Shown in pieces: positions 35,176-44,494 of a stretch of DNA of 64,000 nt. Numbering within the stretch: the stretch's first letter is position 1; the number at the start of each line of letters is the position of its first letter. A model generated the notes under the pieces. It was not told the DNA's origin. It saw only the letters and a list, made by a program, of their open reading frames with translations, and made no database searches. Origin of the DNA: Spirosoma terrae (lineage in GTDB: Bacteria > Bacteroidota > Bacteroidia > Cytophagales > Spirosomataceae); contig NZ_JAAFZH010000004.1 in NCBI RefSeq assembly GCF_010435915.1, positions 310,001 to 374,000 on the forward strand. Direction: 5' to 3'. Position numbers and translations under genes: made by a program.

Positions 35176-35488
35176 AGAATGAATTCAGGTTGTATATCGT
35201 GTAAAATCTAATTCTAATGCAAATTACGCATCTAATCGTTTACGAATGATATAGTTTTTATCAATGAGTTATAGAGAGAAAAAAGCTTTTTTTAATAAAA
35301 ACAAGGCTGTCAACTACTTAAGATGTATGCTTTAGCCAGCCCATTAGTTCACATCTCAAAAGAATAATACTATTTATTAGAAAGTAACCAAGTATAAATT
35401 TATCAAGATACAAAAAAGCCCGCCGAATACCCATCAGCGGACTTTCACTTCGTCTATATGTACTGTACTGCTGTCTAATCTACTCTTG
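35176..35488. other. AT-rich intergenic region upstream of ahpC
   Basis: 313 bases without a gene. It should hold the ahpC promoter. Short AT-rich half-dyads such as ATATAGTTTTTATC and GAGTTATAG near 35249-35276 are possible OxyR contacts, but none matches the E. coli motif well. The terminator of the next gene lies at 35415-35445. Confidence 0.4.
35415..35445 (-). terminator. intrinsic terminator
   Basis: AAAGCCCGC / GCGGACTTT stem with one mismatch and a 13-base loop, followed on the minus strand by GCTTTTTTG. It terminates the gene ending at 35489. Confidence 0.7.
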
Positions 35489-36577
35489 TTAGGCAGCCAT
35501 TTTCAGCCCACTCCCCTCGTCAGTTTCCAACATAGGGGTAATAATTGTGTTCATCCGTTCACGCACAAAACTCTCCTGCAAATAGGAAGGCAGTTTGGCT
35601 ACCAGCTGACGATACGTATTGATTCCAAGTGCCTTGGCAATGTATACCTCATGAACCGAGTTGACATGAGCGACTATATTTACCAGACTCTGATGGAACA
35701 GTTTAACATCGATTTCGGAATCGACAAATCGTTCAATTTCCCGATTGGTCGATGAAATTCGCAGACGGCTTAGCATATCGAAATACGTTGTATAGCCAAT
35801 CTGCTTTGCCAATAGTTTGTACTGTTCAACGCTAAACTTCTGTAGAATCTCGCCCGTTTTAGGACTCCGTAACGCCGTATTCGGATTGTTTTGAATCGTG
35901 TTACGTAACATTTTCACCCGCTGATCGCGCGTAGTTTTCAGGAATTGAGCCAGCTCAATTTGTACGGCTCCCTCTCGCGAGGGCAAAATCAGATCAGTTT
36001 TGGCAGCAATCGTAAATTTTTTGGCCATTGGCAATCGCTGAATGCGATAGTTGTTGATCGGACCGAGCGCATAATAGCCAATAGAAGCCGGATAATAGCC
36101 TCTGACGACCATATTTCCGATACGCTTGCGAATCAACTCCTCGTTGCTGACATTGATGCCCTGAATGGCCAGAAAAGCGCGCGCACTAAACAACGCACTA
36201 TAATAGGCCTGCGGAAAAGTCCAGTGCAATGAACTCTGCAAATACTGTTCGTCATTGACAACCGGCGTGATACGTAGCGCATACTCAGCACTCCAGCTGT
36301 TCAGCAGCAATTTCTCCAGCGACTTATAACTCGCATCAGTCACAGTTCCATAAAACTGCTGAAAGATGGGAAATTTAGCAACGTCAAAAAGGTCCTGCTG
36401 ATGCTGGATATGATAATCCATAGCAAAGAAATGGTTCAGAAATACCTGCGCCGGAATAGACTGGGCGGCAACCCGCTTCCGCCAGCTGTCGTCGGTCGGC
36501 ATACTACCCGATGCGTTCGGGTTAAGCGGTGCCTGAGCGTTCGGGGAATGCATCGTCACGTTGGTTATCTGTGTCAT
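35489..36577 (-). CDS. unrecognised protein with a HEPN-like helical segment
   Basis: 362-residue cytoplasmic protein that I do not recognise. The first 30 residues are polar and disordered. The remainder is mostly helical. Residues 119-140 (HWTFPQAYYSALFSARAFLAIQG) resemble the helix of HEPN domains that follows the pattern W..AYYA.FHAARALL. The catalytic Rx4-6H motif of toxin HEPNs is not visible, so any nuclease role is doubtful. It has its own terminator and is divergent from the OmpA-like gene. No partner toxin, antitoxin or phage gene lies nearby. Confidence 0.6.
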   Translation of the reverse strand: MTQITNVTMHSPNAQAPLNPNASGSMPTDDSWRKRVAAQSIPAQVFLNHFFAMDYHIQHQQDLFDVAKFPIFQQFYGTVTDASYKSLEKLLLNSWSAEYALRITPVVNDEQYLQSSLHWTFPQAYYSALFSARAFLAIQGINVSNEELIRKRIGNMVVRGYYPASIGYYALGPINNYRIQRLPMAKKFTIAAKTDLILPSREGAVQIELAQFLKTTRDQRVKMLRNTIQNNPNTALRSPKTGEILQKFSVEQYKLLAKQIGYTTYFDMLSRLRISSTNREIERFVDSEIDVKLFHQSLVNIVAHVNSVHEVYIAKALGINTYRQLVAKLPSYLQESFVRERMNTIITPMLETDEGSGLKMAA

Positions 36578-36745
36578 ATTTTATTAACGAAAACAGTGCT
36601 TTTTACGTTCACTATTTCCGCCTTATTTATGTTATACAACATACTGACTTTCAATGCATTAAAAAGAATTTTTCACACTCAAAAATCCACTTAAAAACTA
36701 TCTAAAATACGTGTACCAGTTAGTTGCTTTTTGAGGCATTAGACG

Positions 36746-36753
36746 TACTTTTG
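36746..36753 (+). promoter_or_regulatory. Bacteroidota -7 promoter box with partial -33
   Basis: TACTTTTG, 28 bases before the ATG of the OmpA-like gene, with TTG at 36724-36726 giving a 19-base spacer to a partial -33 element. Confidence 0.45.
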
Positions 36754-36781
36754 GCGAATCTTTTTGCGTTGTTTTTAAACA

Positions 36782-37753
36782 ATGAAGCGAACTTACTCAC
36801 TATTTTTTGCCAGTTATCTGCTCATCAGTTCATCGCTGTCTATTCAAAGTTGGGGTCAAAATAGAACCAGTCAGGCGACCCAACAAGCCCTCCCCTCTGG
36901 TGAAGCTATGATTGAAGGGTCGGTGATTGATGCCCAAACCCGCCAGCCTATAGTTGGCGCCATTGTTTCTATCAAAAGTCAAGATGGGCGGTCACAGGCC
37001 AAACAACAATTAGGGGCTAACGGATCGTATCAATTCCGCGTTGCAACAACACAGACATACATTATTGTAAATTCAGCTCAAGGCTACGAAACCCTTGAAG
37101 AGCCTTTAGCTTTTACGTCATCTAAAGCAGAACGTTTAACTAGAAGGCCTACCTTGCTGTATAGAATAGGAGCTAAACCCGCTACGCAACCAAGCGTAGC
37201 ATCAGATTCTCCGAAATCGCAGCCAGGCTCTGCCTCGACTAATACGTCTGCTACGTCTGCAACGGCATCTCCCCCTGCTCAACAACCTGCTGCCGTTGCC
37301 AGCAATCAGGCTGCCGGAAACAATACGCAATCGTCGGAACGGGTAGTTCCCCCTAAAACGCTGGACGCTAAGGTTACCTACACGCCCCCACTCGTTGTTG
37401 CCCCGAAAGGCAAAGCAACCCAGCTACAGGCTCTTCAGTTTGTACAGAGTAAGTCAGAGCTTTTACCCGAAGCTCAGGGCGGACTAGAGCAACTGCTTCA
37501 GTTTATGCAACAGCATCCTACAGCCGAGATTGAACTGTCGGGCCACACAGACAACCAGGGTGATTTTGACAAAAACGTGCAGTTATCGAAAGAGCGGGTC
37601 GATGTTGTAAAAAGCTATCTGGTACAGAATGGAATTGCCGCTAATCGGATCACCACGCGCGGCTACGGCCCTACCCGCCCAATAGCCAGCAACAATTCGG
37701 AAGCTACCCGACGACTTAATCGACGAGTTGAATTAATCTTGCTAAAACAGTAA
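36782..37753 (+). CDS. OmpA family protein with carboxypeptidase-regulatory-like domain
   Basis: 323-residue envelope protein. Signal peptide 1-25 (ends SWGQ), then a carboxypeptidase-regulatory-like domain (MIEGSVIDAQTRQPIVGAIVSIKSQDG, about 43-120), an Ala/Ser/Gln-rich linker (about 130-190) and a C-terminal OmpA peptidoglycan-binding domain (about 215-323) with the hallmark LSGHTDNQGDFDKNVQLSKERVDVVKSYL and RRLNRRVEL. It should tether the outer membrane to peptidoglycan. Unlike OmpA it has no barrel; the N-terminal sandwich takes that place. Confidence 0.88.
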   Translation: MKRTYSLFFASYLLISSSLSIQSWGQNRTSQATQQALPSGEAMIEGSVIDAQTRQPIVGAIVSIKSQDGRSQAKQQLGANGSYQFRVATTQTYIIVNSAQGYETLEEPLAFTSSKAERLTRRPTLLYRIGAKPATQPSVASDSPKSQPGSASTNTSATSATASPPAQQPAAVASNQAAGNNTQSSERVVPPKTLDAKVTYTPPLVVAPKGKATQLQALQFVQSKSELLPEAQGGLEQLLQFMQQHPTAEIELSGHTDNQGDFDKNVQLSKERVDVVKSYLVQNGIAANRITTRGYGPTRPIASNNSEATRRLNRRVELILLKQ

Positions 37754-37800
37754 CAAGTCGTTCTATCCCGTCAACAATATGATTACAAACGGAGTTAAGA

Positions 37801-38340
37801 ATGAATCAAGTTTCTTACTCCGTTATGACAAAAAAACAGGCCCAAAACGACTCTAGTCGTATAGATTCGAATTCCTCATTGCCTAAAATCAATAAGGACT
37901 CCTCCCATGAAATACTGGACGACAATACATCACTTGATCTAATCGTCAGTCCACTCGGTTACGTTACGGAACTGACTGATACGGTCGATTCGATGGATGG
38001 TGCTAAAACAGAAGTGATCGATATCATCAACGAAGCCGACGGCACAAATATAGAGCTGACTATAATTGAAGAGCCAACAGAAACCCCAGGTGTTGACAGC
38101 GTTGATCGCTTTGTGGAGATCAAAGGGATCGGCCCTAAAGTCGCCAGCCTGCTCAAGGAAGCCGGTATCCAGCAGTTTTCGGAATTAGCAGAGACCCCAA
38201 TTGAACGGCTACGGGAGATTCTCGCATCAGCAGGTAACCACTATCGAATCTACGATCCAACAAACTGGCCTCAACAGGCAAAACAGCTTGCCTCTAGAGA
38301 TTCGAGCATGTTTACGTCTGCGGTATCGCCCAAGGCATAA
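37801..38340 (+). CDS. helix-hairpin-helix protein (COG3743-like)
   Basis: 179 residues. The first 100 are acidic and probably disordered. The last 75 (FVEIKGIGPKVASLLKEAGIQQFSELAETPIERLREILASAGNHYRIYDPTNWPQQAKQLAS) form a double helix-hairpin-helix of the type seen in COG3743 proteins and in tails fused to ribosomal protein L21 and to other small proteins. The GIGPK turn is the DNA- or RNA-binding hairpin. No nuclease active site is present. An internal ATG at 37825 is an alternative start. It follows the OmpA-like gene by 47 bases and may be co-transcribed. Confidence 0.75.
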   Translation: MNQVSYSVMTKKQAQNDSSRIDSNSSLPKINKDSSHEILDDNTSLDLIVSPLGYVTELTDTVDSMDGAKTEVIDIINEADGTNIELTIIEEPTETPGVDSVDRFVEIKGIGPKVASLLKEAGIQQFSELAETPIERLREILASAGNHYRIYDPTNWPQQAKQLASRDSSMFTSAVSPKA

Positions 38341-38359
38341 TACCACAGACGTAAATCAA

Positions 38360-39241
38360 TTAATCAGATTTTCCCTGTCGGCCTAACCAAAGCCCACCAA
38401 TCACCAGAGTTGTACCCAAAACCGTCAGGAGCGTAATAGGCTCCCCCATGAGAAGGTATGAGTAGGCAAAGCCAAAAATAGGGCACAGAAAAAGCCACAA
38501 CGAGGCCCGAATAGGATCTTGTCGGACAAGAAAAAACCACAACTGAAGCGCGGCCACCGATACGGGTACAATCAGCCAGAATACCGACGCCCAGAATCGC
38601 ACATCAAACTGCGAATTACTGAAGGCTGTCGGCTCGAAGGAAGCCATAATGAACGTAAAGGGCAGTAGCAGTATACCTCCCAAAAGTACCTGCCAGCCAT
38701 TAATCACCAGATTCGGTAAGCGCCACGTAATGCTGGCGTAATACACCGTTGCCGCCGAAACGGCTACCATCCCACCCAGCAGAATCATTAACCCTTCTAC
38801 CGTTGCAAAGCTGTTTTGAAGGAGTGGATACGTCGCCACGCCAACCCCAACCAATCCCAGCAGCAACCCGAGCATTTCATTCCAGCGTGGCATGCGTCGA
38901 AGCCATACTGCCGACAATAAAGCAATAAACAGCGGGTTGGTTGCCGTCGATAGGCTACCAATACCCGCCGAAACCTGCTTTAGGGCCAGTACAAATGCTC
39001 CCAGATAAATGGTCGTGTTCAGCAGGGCAAAAATGGCCAGCTGCTTAAACTCTGTAGTCGTTGGCCAGGCATTTTTCGCCCGCTGTATGCCATAGGCAAA
39101 CAATAACATACCGCCACCTGCAATAAAAAAACGTACCTCTGCCAGAATAAGCGGATGTACCGACTGCACACCAAACTTGGTTGCAGCCGATGCCGACGCC
39201 CATAGTGCGGCAAAAAGAAGACCGGGAATAAGTTGTCGCAC
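38360..39241 (-). CDS. EamA family (drug/metabolite) transporter
   Basis: 293-residue inner membrane transporter with ten predicted helices arranged as two EamA repeats (e.g. PGLLFAALWASASAATKFGVQSVHPLILAEVRFFIAGGGMLL and ...LWLFLCPIFGFAYSYLLMGEPITLLTVLGTTLVIGGLWLG). Substrate unknown; members export amino acids, nucleotides or drugs. Translation begins at GTG 39241. It starts 13 bases after the NAD synthetase stop, so it may be co-transcribed with nadE. Confidence 0.87.
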   Translation of the reverse strand: MRQLIPGLLFAALWASASAATKFGVQSVHPLILAEVRFFIAGGGMLLFAYGIQRAKNAWPTTTEFKQLAIFALLNTTIYLGAFVLALKQVSAGIGSLSTATNPLFIALLSAVWLRRMPRWNEMLGLLLGLVGVGVATYPLLQNSFATVEGLMILLGGMVAVSAATVYYASITWRLPNLVINGWQVLLGGILLLPFTFIMASFEPTAFSNSQFDVRFWASVFWLIVPVSVAALQLWFFLVRQDPIRASLWLFLCPIFGFAYSYLLMGEPITLLTVLGTTLVIGGLWLGRQGKSD

Positions 39242-39254
39242 AATCTAAACTTAT

Positions 39255-41339
39255 CTAAAACCCAATCTTGCCCTTACGACTGTTTGGCTTCTGATCAGCG
39301 GCCCAATCGCGCATCTCGGCCAGTTCTTTTTCGAAACCGCCCGACAAAATCGGGAAACGACACCACGATCGTGGGTCGAGGTTGTGATCGTCGAGGTGGA
39401 AAGACGGTGCGTAACGCTCACGCTTCCATTGGTTGCGGCTCCATAGCCGGAAAAACCGTTCTACCCACATCAGTAGCTTATCCCGATCGTAGGCACCCGC
39501 GTAACGGACTTCCACCATTTTCAAGACCTCAACCGGCGGCTGTTTATCTCGAATGGCCGATTCTTCGATCGAGTTCAATACGTCGTATGGCATCAAATCA
39601 TCTTCGTCGGTCTGCTTTTTGTCGAGCGGACGAAGCTCGGCAGTGGGCTGTAGGTTATTGACTGCGCTCAATCCGCTTACCTTGATGAGTTCATCGGATT
39701 TTGTTGAGTCATTGACAGAGCCCGTCCGGTCGGCGGGTGTCCATTCATTTTTTACGTTCAGGCCAACTGTTTCCAGCCAACGCAACCAGCTACGTAGAAA
39801 ATGTTTATCGATGCCGGTAATTGGGCTGATACTACCCGCCGTATCGCCATCCATTGTAGCATAACCCACGGCCGCTTCCGAGCGATTCGACGTACTGAGC
39901 AGCAACGCATTGTTCAGATTCGCAATCATCCAGATACCTGGAGCCCGAACCCGCGCCTGAATATTCTGCAAGGCCAGATCGTCGGTATCCCACGAGAGTT
40001 TACGACCCAGTTGTTCTTCAATCAACCCACGATACGTATCGACCAGACCGTTGATGTTAATGTTGAGGAACGTAGCGCCAATATCATCGGCCAGCGTTTT
40101 AGCGGAATTGAACGTATCGTCCGACGAGTTTTCGGTGCCCTGATACATTACCGTCAGCAGTTTCCCGACAATTTCTTCCGACGTAGTACAATTCTGAAGC
40201 GCTTTAATATAGCCGAGTTTCTTTTTGACGCCGTCGATACCGATGTTCTGAACGGCCATCCGAACCATTAGAAAAACCAGTGCCGCAATAGCCGACGAAT
40301 CGGCTCCCCCACTCAACGATAAAACGTATCCCTGCGAACGGCTTTTTCGCAGATAATCGAACAGGCCGAGCGCTACGGCCCGCGCAAATTCTTCTTCCTT
40401 CAGATAGCCTCCCCGCTCCCAGGCTTCCAGTTCGGCTTTCTGAATAACTGGGGCAATATCGGGCCAGTCGAATCGTTCCGTGACGCGCAGATTGGGGTAG
40501 ACCAGCGCCAGATTAGCTTTACTTTGGGTTTGGTTCAACCGGGTAGCTTCTACGTCAACCACGGCCGGAACAATCAAAAAATCTTCGTAGCTCAGTCGGG
40601 GCCCCGACACCAGCAATTCACCATTCGAGGCTACCATGGCATCGCCGTCGTAAATCATCCGACCAGCCTCATTACCAAGCATATTGCTATAAATGTAGCT
40701 TACACCAAACGCCCGCGACGCGTCGACCACGAAACGCTCCCGCACCTGCGATTTCAGAAAGGCAAAGTGGCTGGCCGTTGGATTCAGAATAATGTCGATA
40801 CCGCGTTCATACAAAATACGGCCCGGCCGGTTAGCGACCCAGGCATCCTCACAGATTTCAAAACCGATCCGAACACCCGACAGATCAAAAACAACATCGC
40901 CGAAGGGATACGTAAAATCACCAATCTTAATTTCATCGCGTATGTATGGTGGCCAGGGCTGGAACCAGCGCGACTCATAGTGCACGCCATTGTTAGCCAT
41001 GTATTGCTTGGCCACAAACCCCAGAATACGCTTGTTGGCGATCAGACACGCTACGTCGAACGTACGGTTATTATGACGTAGCGGCAGGCCAACGGCTACG
41101 GCAATGTCATTGGTATACGGAACAATCTCCAGCAACGAAGCAATAGACTGATCGATGGTATTCTGGGCAAAAAACGCGTCTTCGCAGCCATATCCCGAAA
41201 TACAAAGCTCAGTCAGACATAACAGACTAACATCCTGACGTTTAGCCTCTTCAATGGCATCGATAATATTTTTTCGGTTATGATCCCAGGCAAGCGGAAT
41301 CTGGTTCAGAACGCCAGCAGCAACTTTCAGTAATTTCAT
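39255..41339 (-). CDS. nadE: glutamine-dependent NAD+ synthetase
   Basis: 694-residue enzyme that amidates nicotinic acid adenine dinucleotide to NAD. The N-terminal nitrilase-like glutaminase has its Glu at about residue 44 (CLTELCISGYG) and its Cys in GFEICEDAW. The C-terminal synthetase has the ATP pyrophosphatase P-loop SLSGGADSSA. Length suits the long, self-sufficient glutamine-using form. The ATG at 41339 is chosen because homology begins there; the 62 upstream codons to 41525 read as non-conserved. nadK lies 20 kb away, so the window holds two enzymes of NAD(P) synthesis. Confidence 0.94.
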   Translation of the reverse strand: MKLLKVAAGVLNQIPLAWDHNRKNIIDAIEEAKRQDVSLLCLTELCISGYGCEDAFFAQNTIDQSIASLLEIVPYTNDIAVAVGLPLRHNNRTFDVACLIANKRILGFVAKQYMANNGVHYESRWFQPWPPYIRDEIKIGDFTYPFGDVVFDLSGVRIGFEICEDAWVANRPGRILYERGIDIILNPTASHFAFLKSQVRERFVVDASRAFGVSYIYSNMLGNEAGRMIYDGDAMVASNGELLVSGPRLSYEDFLIVPAVVDVEATRLNQTQSKANLALVYPNLRVTERFDWPDIAPVIQKAELEAWERGGYLKEEEFARAVALGLFDYLRKSRSQGYVLSLSGGADSSAIAALVFLMVRMAVQNIGIDGVKKKLGYIKALQNCTTSEEIVGKLLTVMYQGTENSSDDTFNSAKTLADDIGATFLNININGLVDTYRGLIEEQLGRKLSWDTDDLALQNIQARVRAPGIWMIANLNNALLLSTSNRSEAAVGYATMDGDTAGSISPITGIDKHFLRSWLRWLETVGLNVKNEWTPADRTGSVNDSTKSDELIKVSGLSAVNNLQPTAELRPLDKKQTDEDDLMPYDVLNSIEESAIRDKQPPVEVLKMVEVRYAGAYDRDKLLMWVERFFRLWSRNQWKRERYAPSFHLDDHNLDPRSWCRFPILSGGFEKELAEMRDWAADQKPNSRKGKIGF

Positions 41340-41470
41340 GTACTTATTGAGTGAATGAGCGAACAAGTGATTGGAGAACACCAGGCTCACCTTAATCTCC
41401 TGTTCAGCACCAATGATACGTGTATAGGGATAACAAAGATGACACAAAAATAGATTTAGTGACGAGCAAA

Positions 41471-42412
41471 CTAAAAATCGCCGTAATCGACCTGAATGCA
41501 GGGTAAGCCCAGCGTCCGGCGCCACATATCGACCACCTGCTGACGATCATCAACGACTAACTCGACGTAGTACTTACCAAGGATATGCTCTGAAAACAAT
41601 TCCTGTTTAACAATCGAATCTTTTCGGTGGTCTTGCTTCGAACGCATAAACAGGGAATAATGATCAATCGGCCAGTCAAAGTAACGGTTTATCCAGGCCG
41701 TCGTTTCGGGTCGGCAAACGGCATCCCGGCCCGACATAAACACAACGGCGTAGCCCGATGCATGTAGCGACTTTACGAGTCGAATAATGGGCCAGTTGGG
41801 TTGGTCAATTCCTACCCGATGCCAATCGTAGGGCGACCGATCACCCATTTTAGCCACTGTACCATCAATATCGACCAGAATACAACGCGGTAAGGACTCA
41901 TCCTGCTCACGCTGGAAAACCGGGTTTCGCGTTACGATCTCGGTCTGAAATTTGAAATTTTTCCGGAGAACAGCCAGCTGTTCAGCCTGCTTTCGAATGA
42001 CGGTTTCGCCCACTGAATCGGGTCGATTCTTATCGCGTCGGATGCACTCGTCGAGCGGGGCTTCTACTAACTCGTAGCGAATTTCAACCTCGTCAAAATG
42101 CCGGGAAAGCAGTTGACGAAACTCCCTGAAATAAGCCGTTTTAAGGTTGGTATTATCAATCAGTACGTTCCAGCCACGGGTTAGCGTATCGACAATGGCT
42201 GTTTTCTGCAATTCACTGACAACGGTTTCAACGCGGCTTTTTTCCTGATCGGGCCATGTTTTCCAGTATTCTTCCAACGACACTGGCAACAGTGTCCGCC
42301 GAAGATCGTCCCGATTGACACGTAACCAGTTTGCTTGCTCAGCCATAAAGCGCTTCGCAAATGTCGATTTCCCACTCCCGCTTAGCCCACTCAGAATCAG
42401 AACTTTTTTCAT
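41471..42412 (-). CDS. T4-type polynucleotide kinase / 3'-phosphatase
   Basis: 313-residue two-domain protein in the order of phage T4 Pnkp: an N-terminal 5'-kinase with P-loop GLSGSGKST (residues 9-17) and the NRDD base region (33-36), then a C-terminal HAD phosphatase with DIDGT (181-185) and SGRD later. This enzyme adds 5' phosphate and removes 3' phosphate at nucleic acid ends, making them ligatable. The ATG at 42412 gives the P-loop at the expected distance. No RNA or DNA ligase gene lies in the window, so whether it serves RNA or DNA repair is open. It is a non-phage copy by context. Confidence 0.88.
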   Translation of the reverse strand: MKKVLILSGLSGSGKSTFAKRFMAEQANWLRVNRDDLRRTLLPVSLEEYWKTWPDQEKSRVETVVSELQKTAIVDTLTRGWNVLIDNTNLKTAYFREFRQLLSRHFDEVEIRYELVEAPLDECIRRDKNRPDSVGETVIRKQAEQLAVLRKNFKFQTEIVTRNPVFQREQDESLPRCILVDIDGTVAKMGDRSPYDWHRVGIDQPNWPIIRLVKSLHASGYAVVFMSGRDAVCRPETTAWINRYFDWPIDHYSLFMRSKQDHRKDSIVKQELFSEHILGKYYVELVVDDRQQVVDMWRRTLGLPCIQVDYGDF

Positions 42413-42506
42413 TATACTACGTACCCAACAAGTATTTATTACGTATCGATTGCCGCCAGCAAACAACCAGCTCTGTTTGCCAGGCCAAAGCTATACGGTA
42501 TCAACA

Positions 42507-42542
42507 AAAAGCCCGACATTTTATCAGTAATGTCGGGCTTTT
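42507..42542 (-). terminator. strong intrinsic terminator
   Basis: 14-bp perfect stem AAAAGCCCGACATT / AATGTCGGGCTTTT with an 8-base loop, between the DUF5690 stop and the kinase/phosphatase start. It ends the minus-strand transcript that comes from SusC. Confidence 0.85.
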
Positions 42543-42562
42543 CAACACAAATGGTTTCGGGA

Positions 42563-43846
42563 TTAATAGTCGGCAACGGCAACCAGTTCATCTTTTTTCT
42601 GATAACGCATTTTGAAATACACGAAGGAAGCGATGACCAACACTGTGTAGAGCACCGATAATATATAAGCCCCGTCGATGAAAAACTCGCGGTAACTGAT
42701 ATTGCCGTGGCCGAAGTTCTTATACAGTAACACTCCTACGCTACCCAGATACCCGTACCAATCGGCCAACGTAACAATAAACCCAACCGTGCTGACGTAG
42801 CGAAAAGAAGCAATCAATCGTTCGAAATAGAGGCCGTTACACGGCACGTAAGCCATATAGAGTCCTAATCCCGTTAACAAAAACCAGTTTCCGGCCGACA
42901 ATACGTTCGCGGTGTACGCATACGTACTAAGCCCGACCATCGCTCCTCCGGCCAGCATGAGTCCATTGAGCAAGGCAAACGCACGGAAATTATTGGTCAC
43001 ACGTTGAAGAAACGCCATCACGATCAGAATACCGACCGCCACAATAGTTTCAGTTTTGGCAAAAATACTGGGGTTCTCTACTCCCGAATCTTTCAGAATT
43101 TCGGGGCCAAAATTATCCCGGAAGTCACGAAAGGCCGATAACAGCACGTAGGAGGCAATCAGCAGAATCAATCCTAATCTAAAATTTCCCACAAACGCTT
43201 TACGCTCATCAGCATCCATGGGTTTGCGTTCAGTACGCATGGCCCGGTCTTCGTCCGTGGGGGGCGGCAACAATGTCATGGCATAAATGGAAATGAGCAT
43301 GGGAACAACAAACAGAAAGCCCGTCACGAACGGCAGCCAGAACTCCGATACGCCCCAGTCGGCTTTAATTGTCAGGGCTACCGTCTTAACAAAGCCAGAG
43401 GCAAAAATAAACGAGGCTGTCAGCCCAGCGACCAACGTATCGGTTTGCTGTCTGCCTTCCAGAAAGCCCAGCATGGTTCCGTAAATCAAGCCTAACGGCA
43501 ATCCGTTCAGGAACAGAAAAACAATATTCCAGGGAGCCGGTACGAGGGCAAAACCGAGCAGGGCCAGCAGGGCGATAGCCACGAAACCCAGAATATTAAC
43601 AGCTCGTCGGCCCGGTGACATTTCTGACACCACTTTGATACCGATTCCTTTCGATAGGGCGTAACCGAATACCTGAGCCGTAACGAGCCAGATTTTATAA
43701 CTGACCCCGGCAAAAGCCATCCCTTCGAAGGTTACGGCGGTAATTCCTCTGCGAAAAGCGTACATACAGGCATATGTACAAAAAGCCGCAACGGCCCCAA
43801 AAATGACAAAAACGGTAGGATTACGAAGGAAAGCAGGGGAACGCAT
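42563..43846 (-). CDS. DUF5690 family membrane protein (MFS-like)
   Basis: 427-residue inner membrane protein with about twelve predicted helices, MFS-like overall, with AAFCTYACMYAFRRGITAVTFEG at the N-terminus and LTADWYGYLGS-like ending segments typical of DUF5690. The family is, from memory, often encoded beside phosphonate-catabolism genes in Bacteroidota, which suggests uptake of an organophosphorus compound or its product. The neighbour upstream is the PhnZ-type HD oxygenase (gap 81 bases), in line with this. The substrate is not proven for any member I know. Confidence 0.8.
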   Translation of the reverse strand: MRSPAFLRNPTVFVIFGAVAAFCTYACMYAFRRGITAVTFEGMAFAGVSYKIWLVTAQVFGYALSKGIGIKVVSEMSPGRRAVNILGFVAIALLALLGFALVPAPWNIVFLFLNGLPLGLIYGTMLGFLEGRQQTDTLVAGLTASFIFASGFVKTVALTIKADWGVSEFWLPFVTGFLFVVPMLISIYAMTLLPPPTDEDRAMRTERKPMDADERKAFVGNFRLGLILLIASYVLLSAFRDFRDNFGPEILKDSGVENPSIFAKTETIVAVGILIVMAFLQRVTNNFRAFALLNGLMLAGGAMVGLSTYAYTANVLSAGNWFLLTGLGLYMAYVPCNGLYFERLIASFRYVSTVGFIVTLADWYGYLGSVGVLLYKNFGHGNISYREFFIDGAYILSVLYTVLVIASFVYFKMRYQKKDELVAVADY

Positions 43847-43927
43847 TCAATTTTAGTTTGTGATGACTGATTTTTGATTCAGAGGAGTTTTTTCAACCCA
43901 CAAACTACAACTCAAAATCCAGAATCT

Positions 43928-44473
43928 CTAATGGATGTTCTGCACACTACGGCATTTTGCCAAATAATATTCCATAGATGGTGTAGCCAGATCGGGAATT
44001 TTTGCCTGCTCATCCCAGGTTCTCATCTGCAGTATTCCCTTAAAATACGGATTCGCTTCGAACGTAGCCGCTTCGGCTTCGGACATTGGCCCGCCCTGAA
44101 ATTCAAGTGTTTTCAAACTGGCTTCCGAGAGCCGGGCAAAGTATTTCGGATTTTTAAACACCAGATAACGCTTGGCATTAACATGATGTTCGATGAGCTG
44201 CGCCACTTTTTCAGAAAAGCCTCGTGCCCGCAAAAAATCAGCCCCTAGTTTTTCGTGATCGACGGTTCCATACCCATCCATATAGCCTTCTGCCGATTCG
44301 GGTGGCAATAAGTGGCCAATATCGTGCAGTAACGCAGCTACGATTGTTTCGTCGTCGGCACCCGCCTGTTCAGCCAGATAAGCACTTTGCAGCGCATGTT
44401 CGACCTGCGTAACGGGCTCCCCAAAATAAGCGCCTTCTCCGCCCTGCGCAAAGAGTTTTTCTATCGTATCCAT
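43928..44473 (-). CDS. PhnZ-type HD-domain diiron oxygenase
   Basis: 181-residue HD-domain protein of the phosphonate-degradation type. Residues match PhnZ one by one with a small offset: Tyr16 and Glu19 of the substrate loop (AYFGEP), then diiron ligands His26 (QVEHALQ), His50 and Asp51 (LLHDIGHL), His73 (VDHEKLG), His96/97 (IEHHVNAKRYL) and Asp154 (RTWDEQ), and Lys101 for phosphonate binding. PhnZ cleaves the C-P bond of 2-amino-1-hydroxyethylphosphonate to glycine and phosphate. The PhnY dioxygenase that normally provides that substrate is not seen in the window, so a different hydroxyphosphonate may be used. Confidence 0.85.
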   Translation of the reverse strand: MDTIEKLFAQGGEGAYFGEPVTQVEHALQSAYLAEQAGADDETIVAALLHDIGHLLPPESAEGYMDGYGTVDHEKLGADFLRARGFSEKVAQLIEHHVNAKRYLVFKNPKYFARLSEASLKTLEFQGGPMSEAEAATFEANPYFKGILQMRTWDEQAKIPDLATPSMEYYLAKCRSVQNIH

Positions 44474-44494
44474 CGTGTAAAGATTTCAGTTTAT

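Noticed and set aside
35176..35488. OxyR binding site in front of ahpC
   Set aside because: AT-rich half-dyads are present but none fits the ATAG-N7-CTAT pattern well enough.
40524..41081. Open frame of 185 codons antisense to nadE
   Set aside because: Overlaps the conserved glutaminase domain of NAD synthetase; no independent signals.
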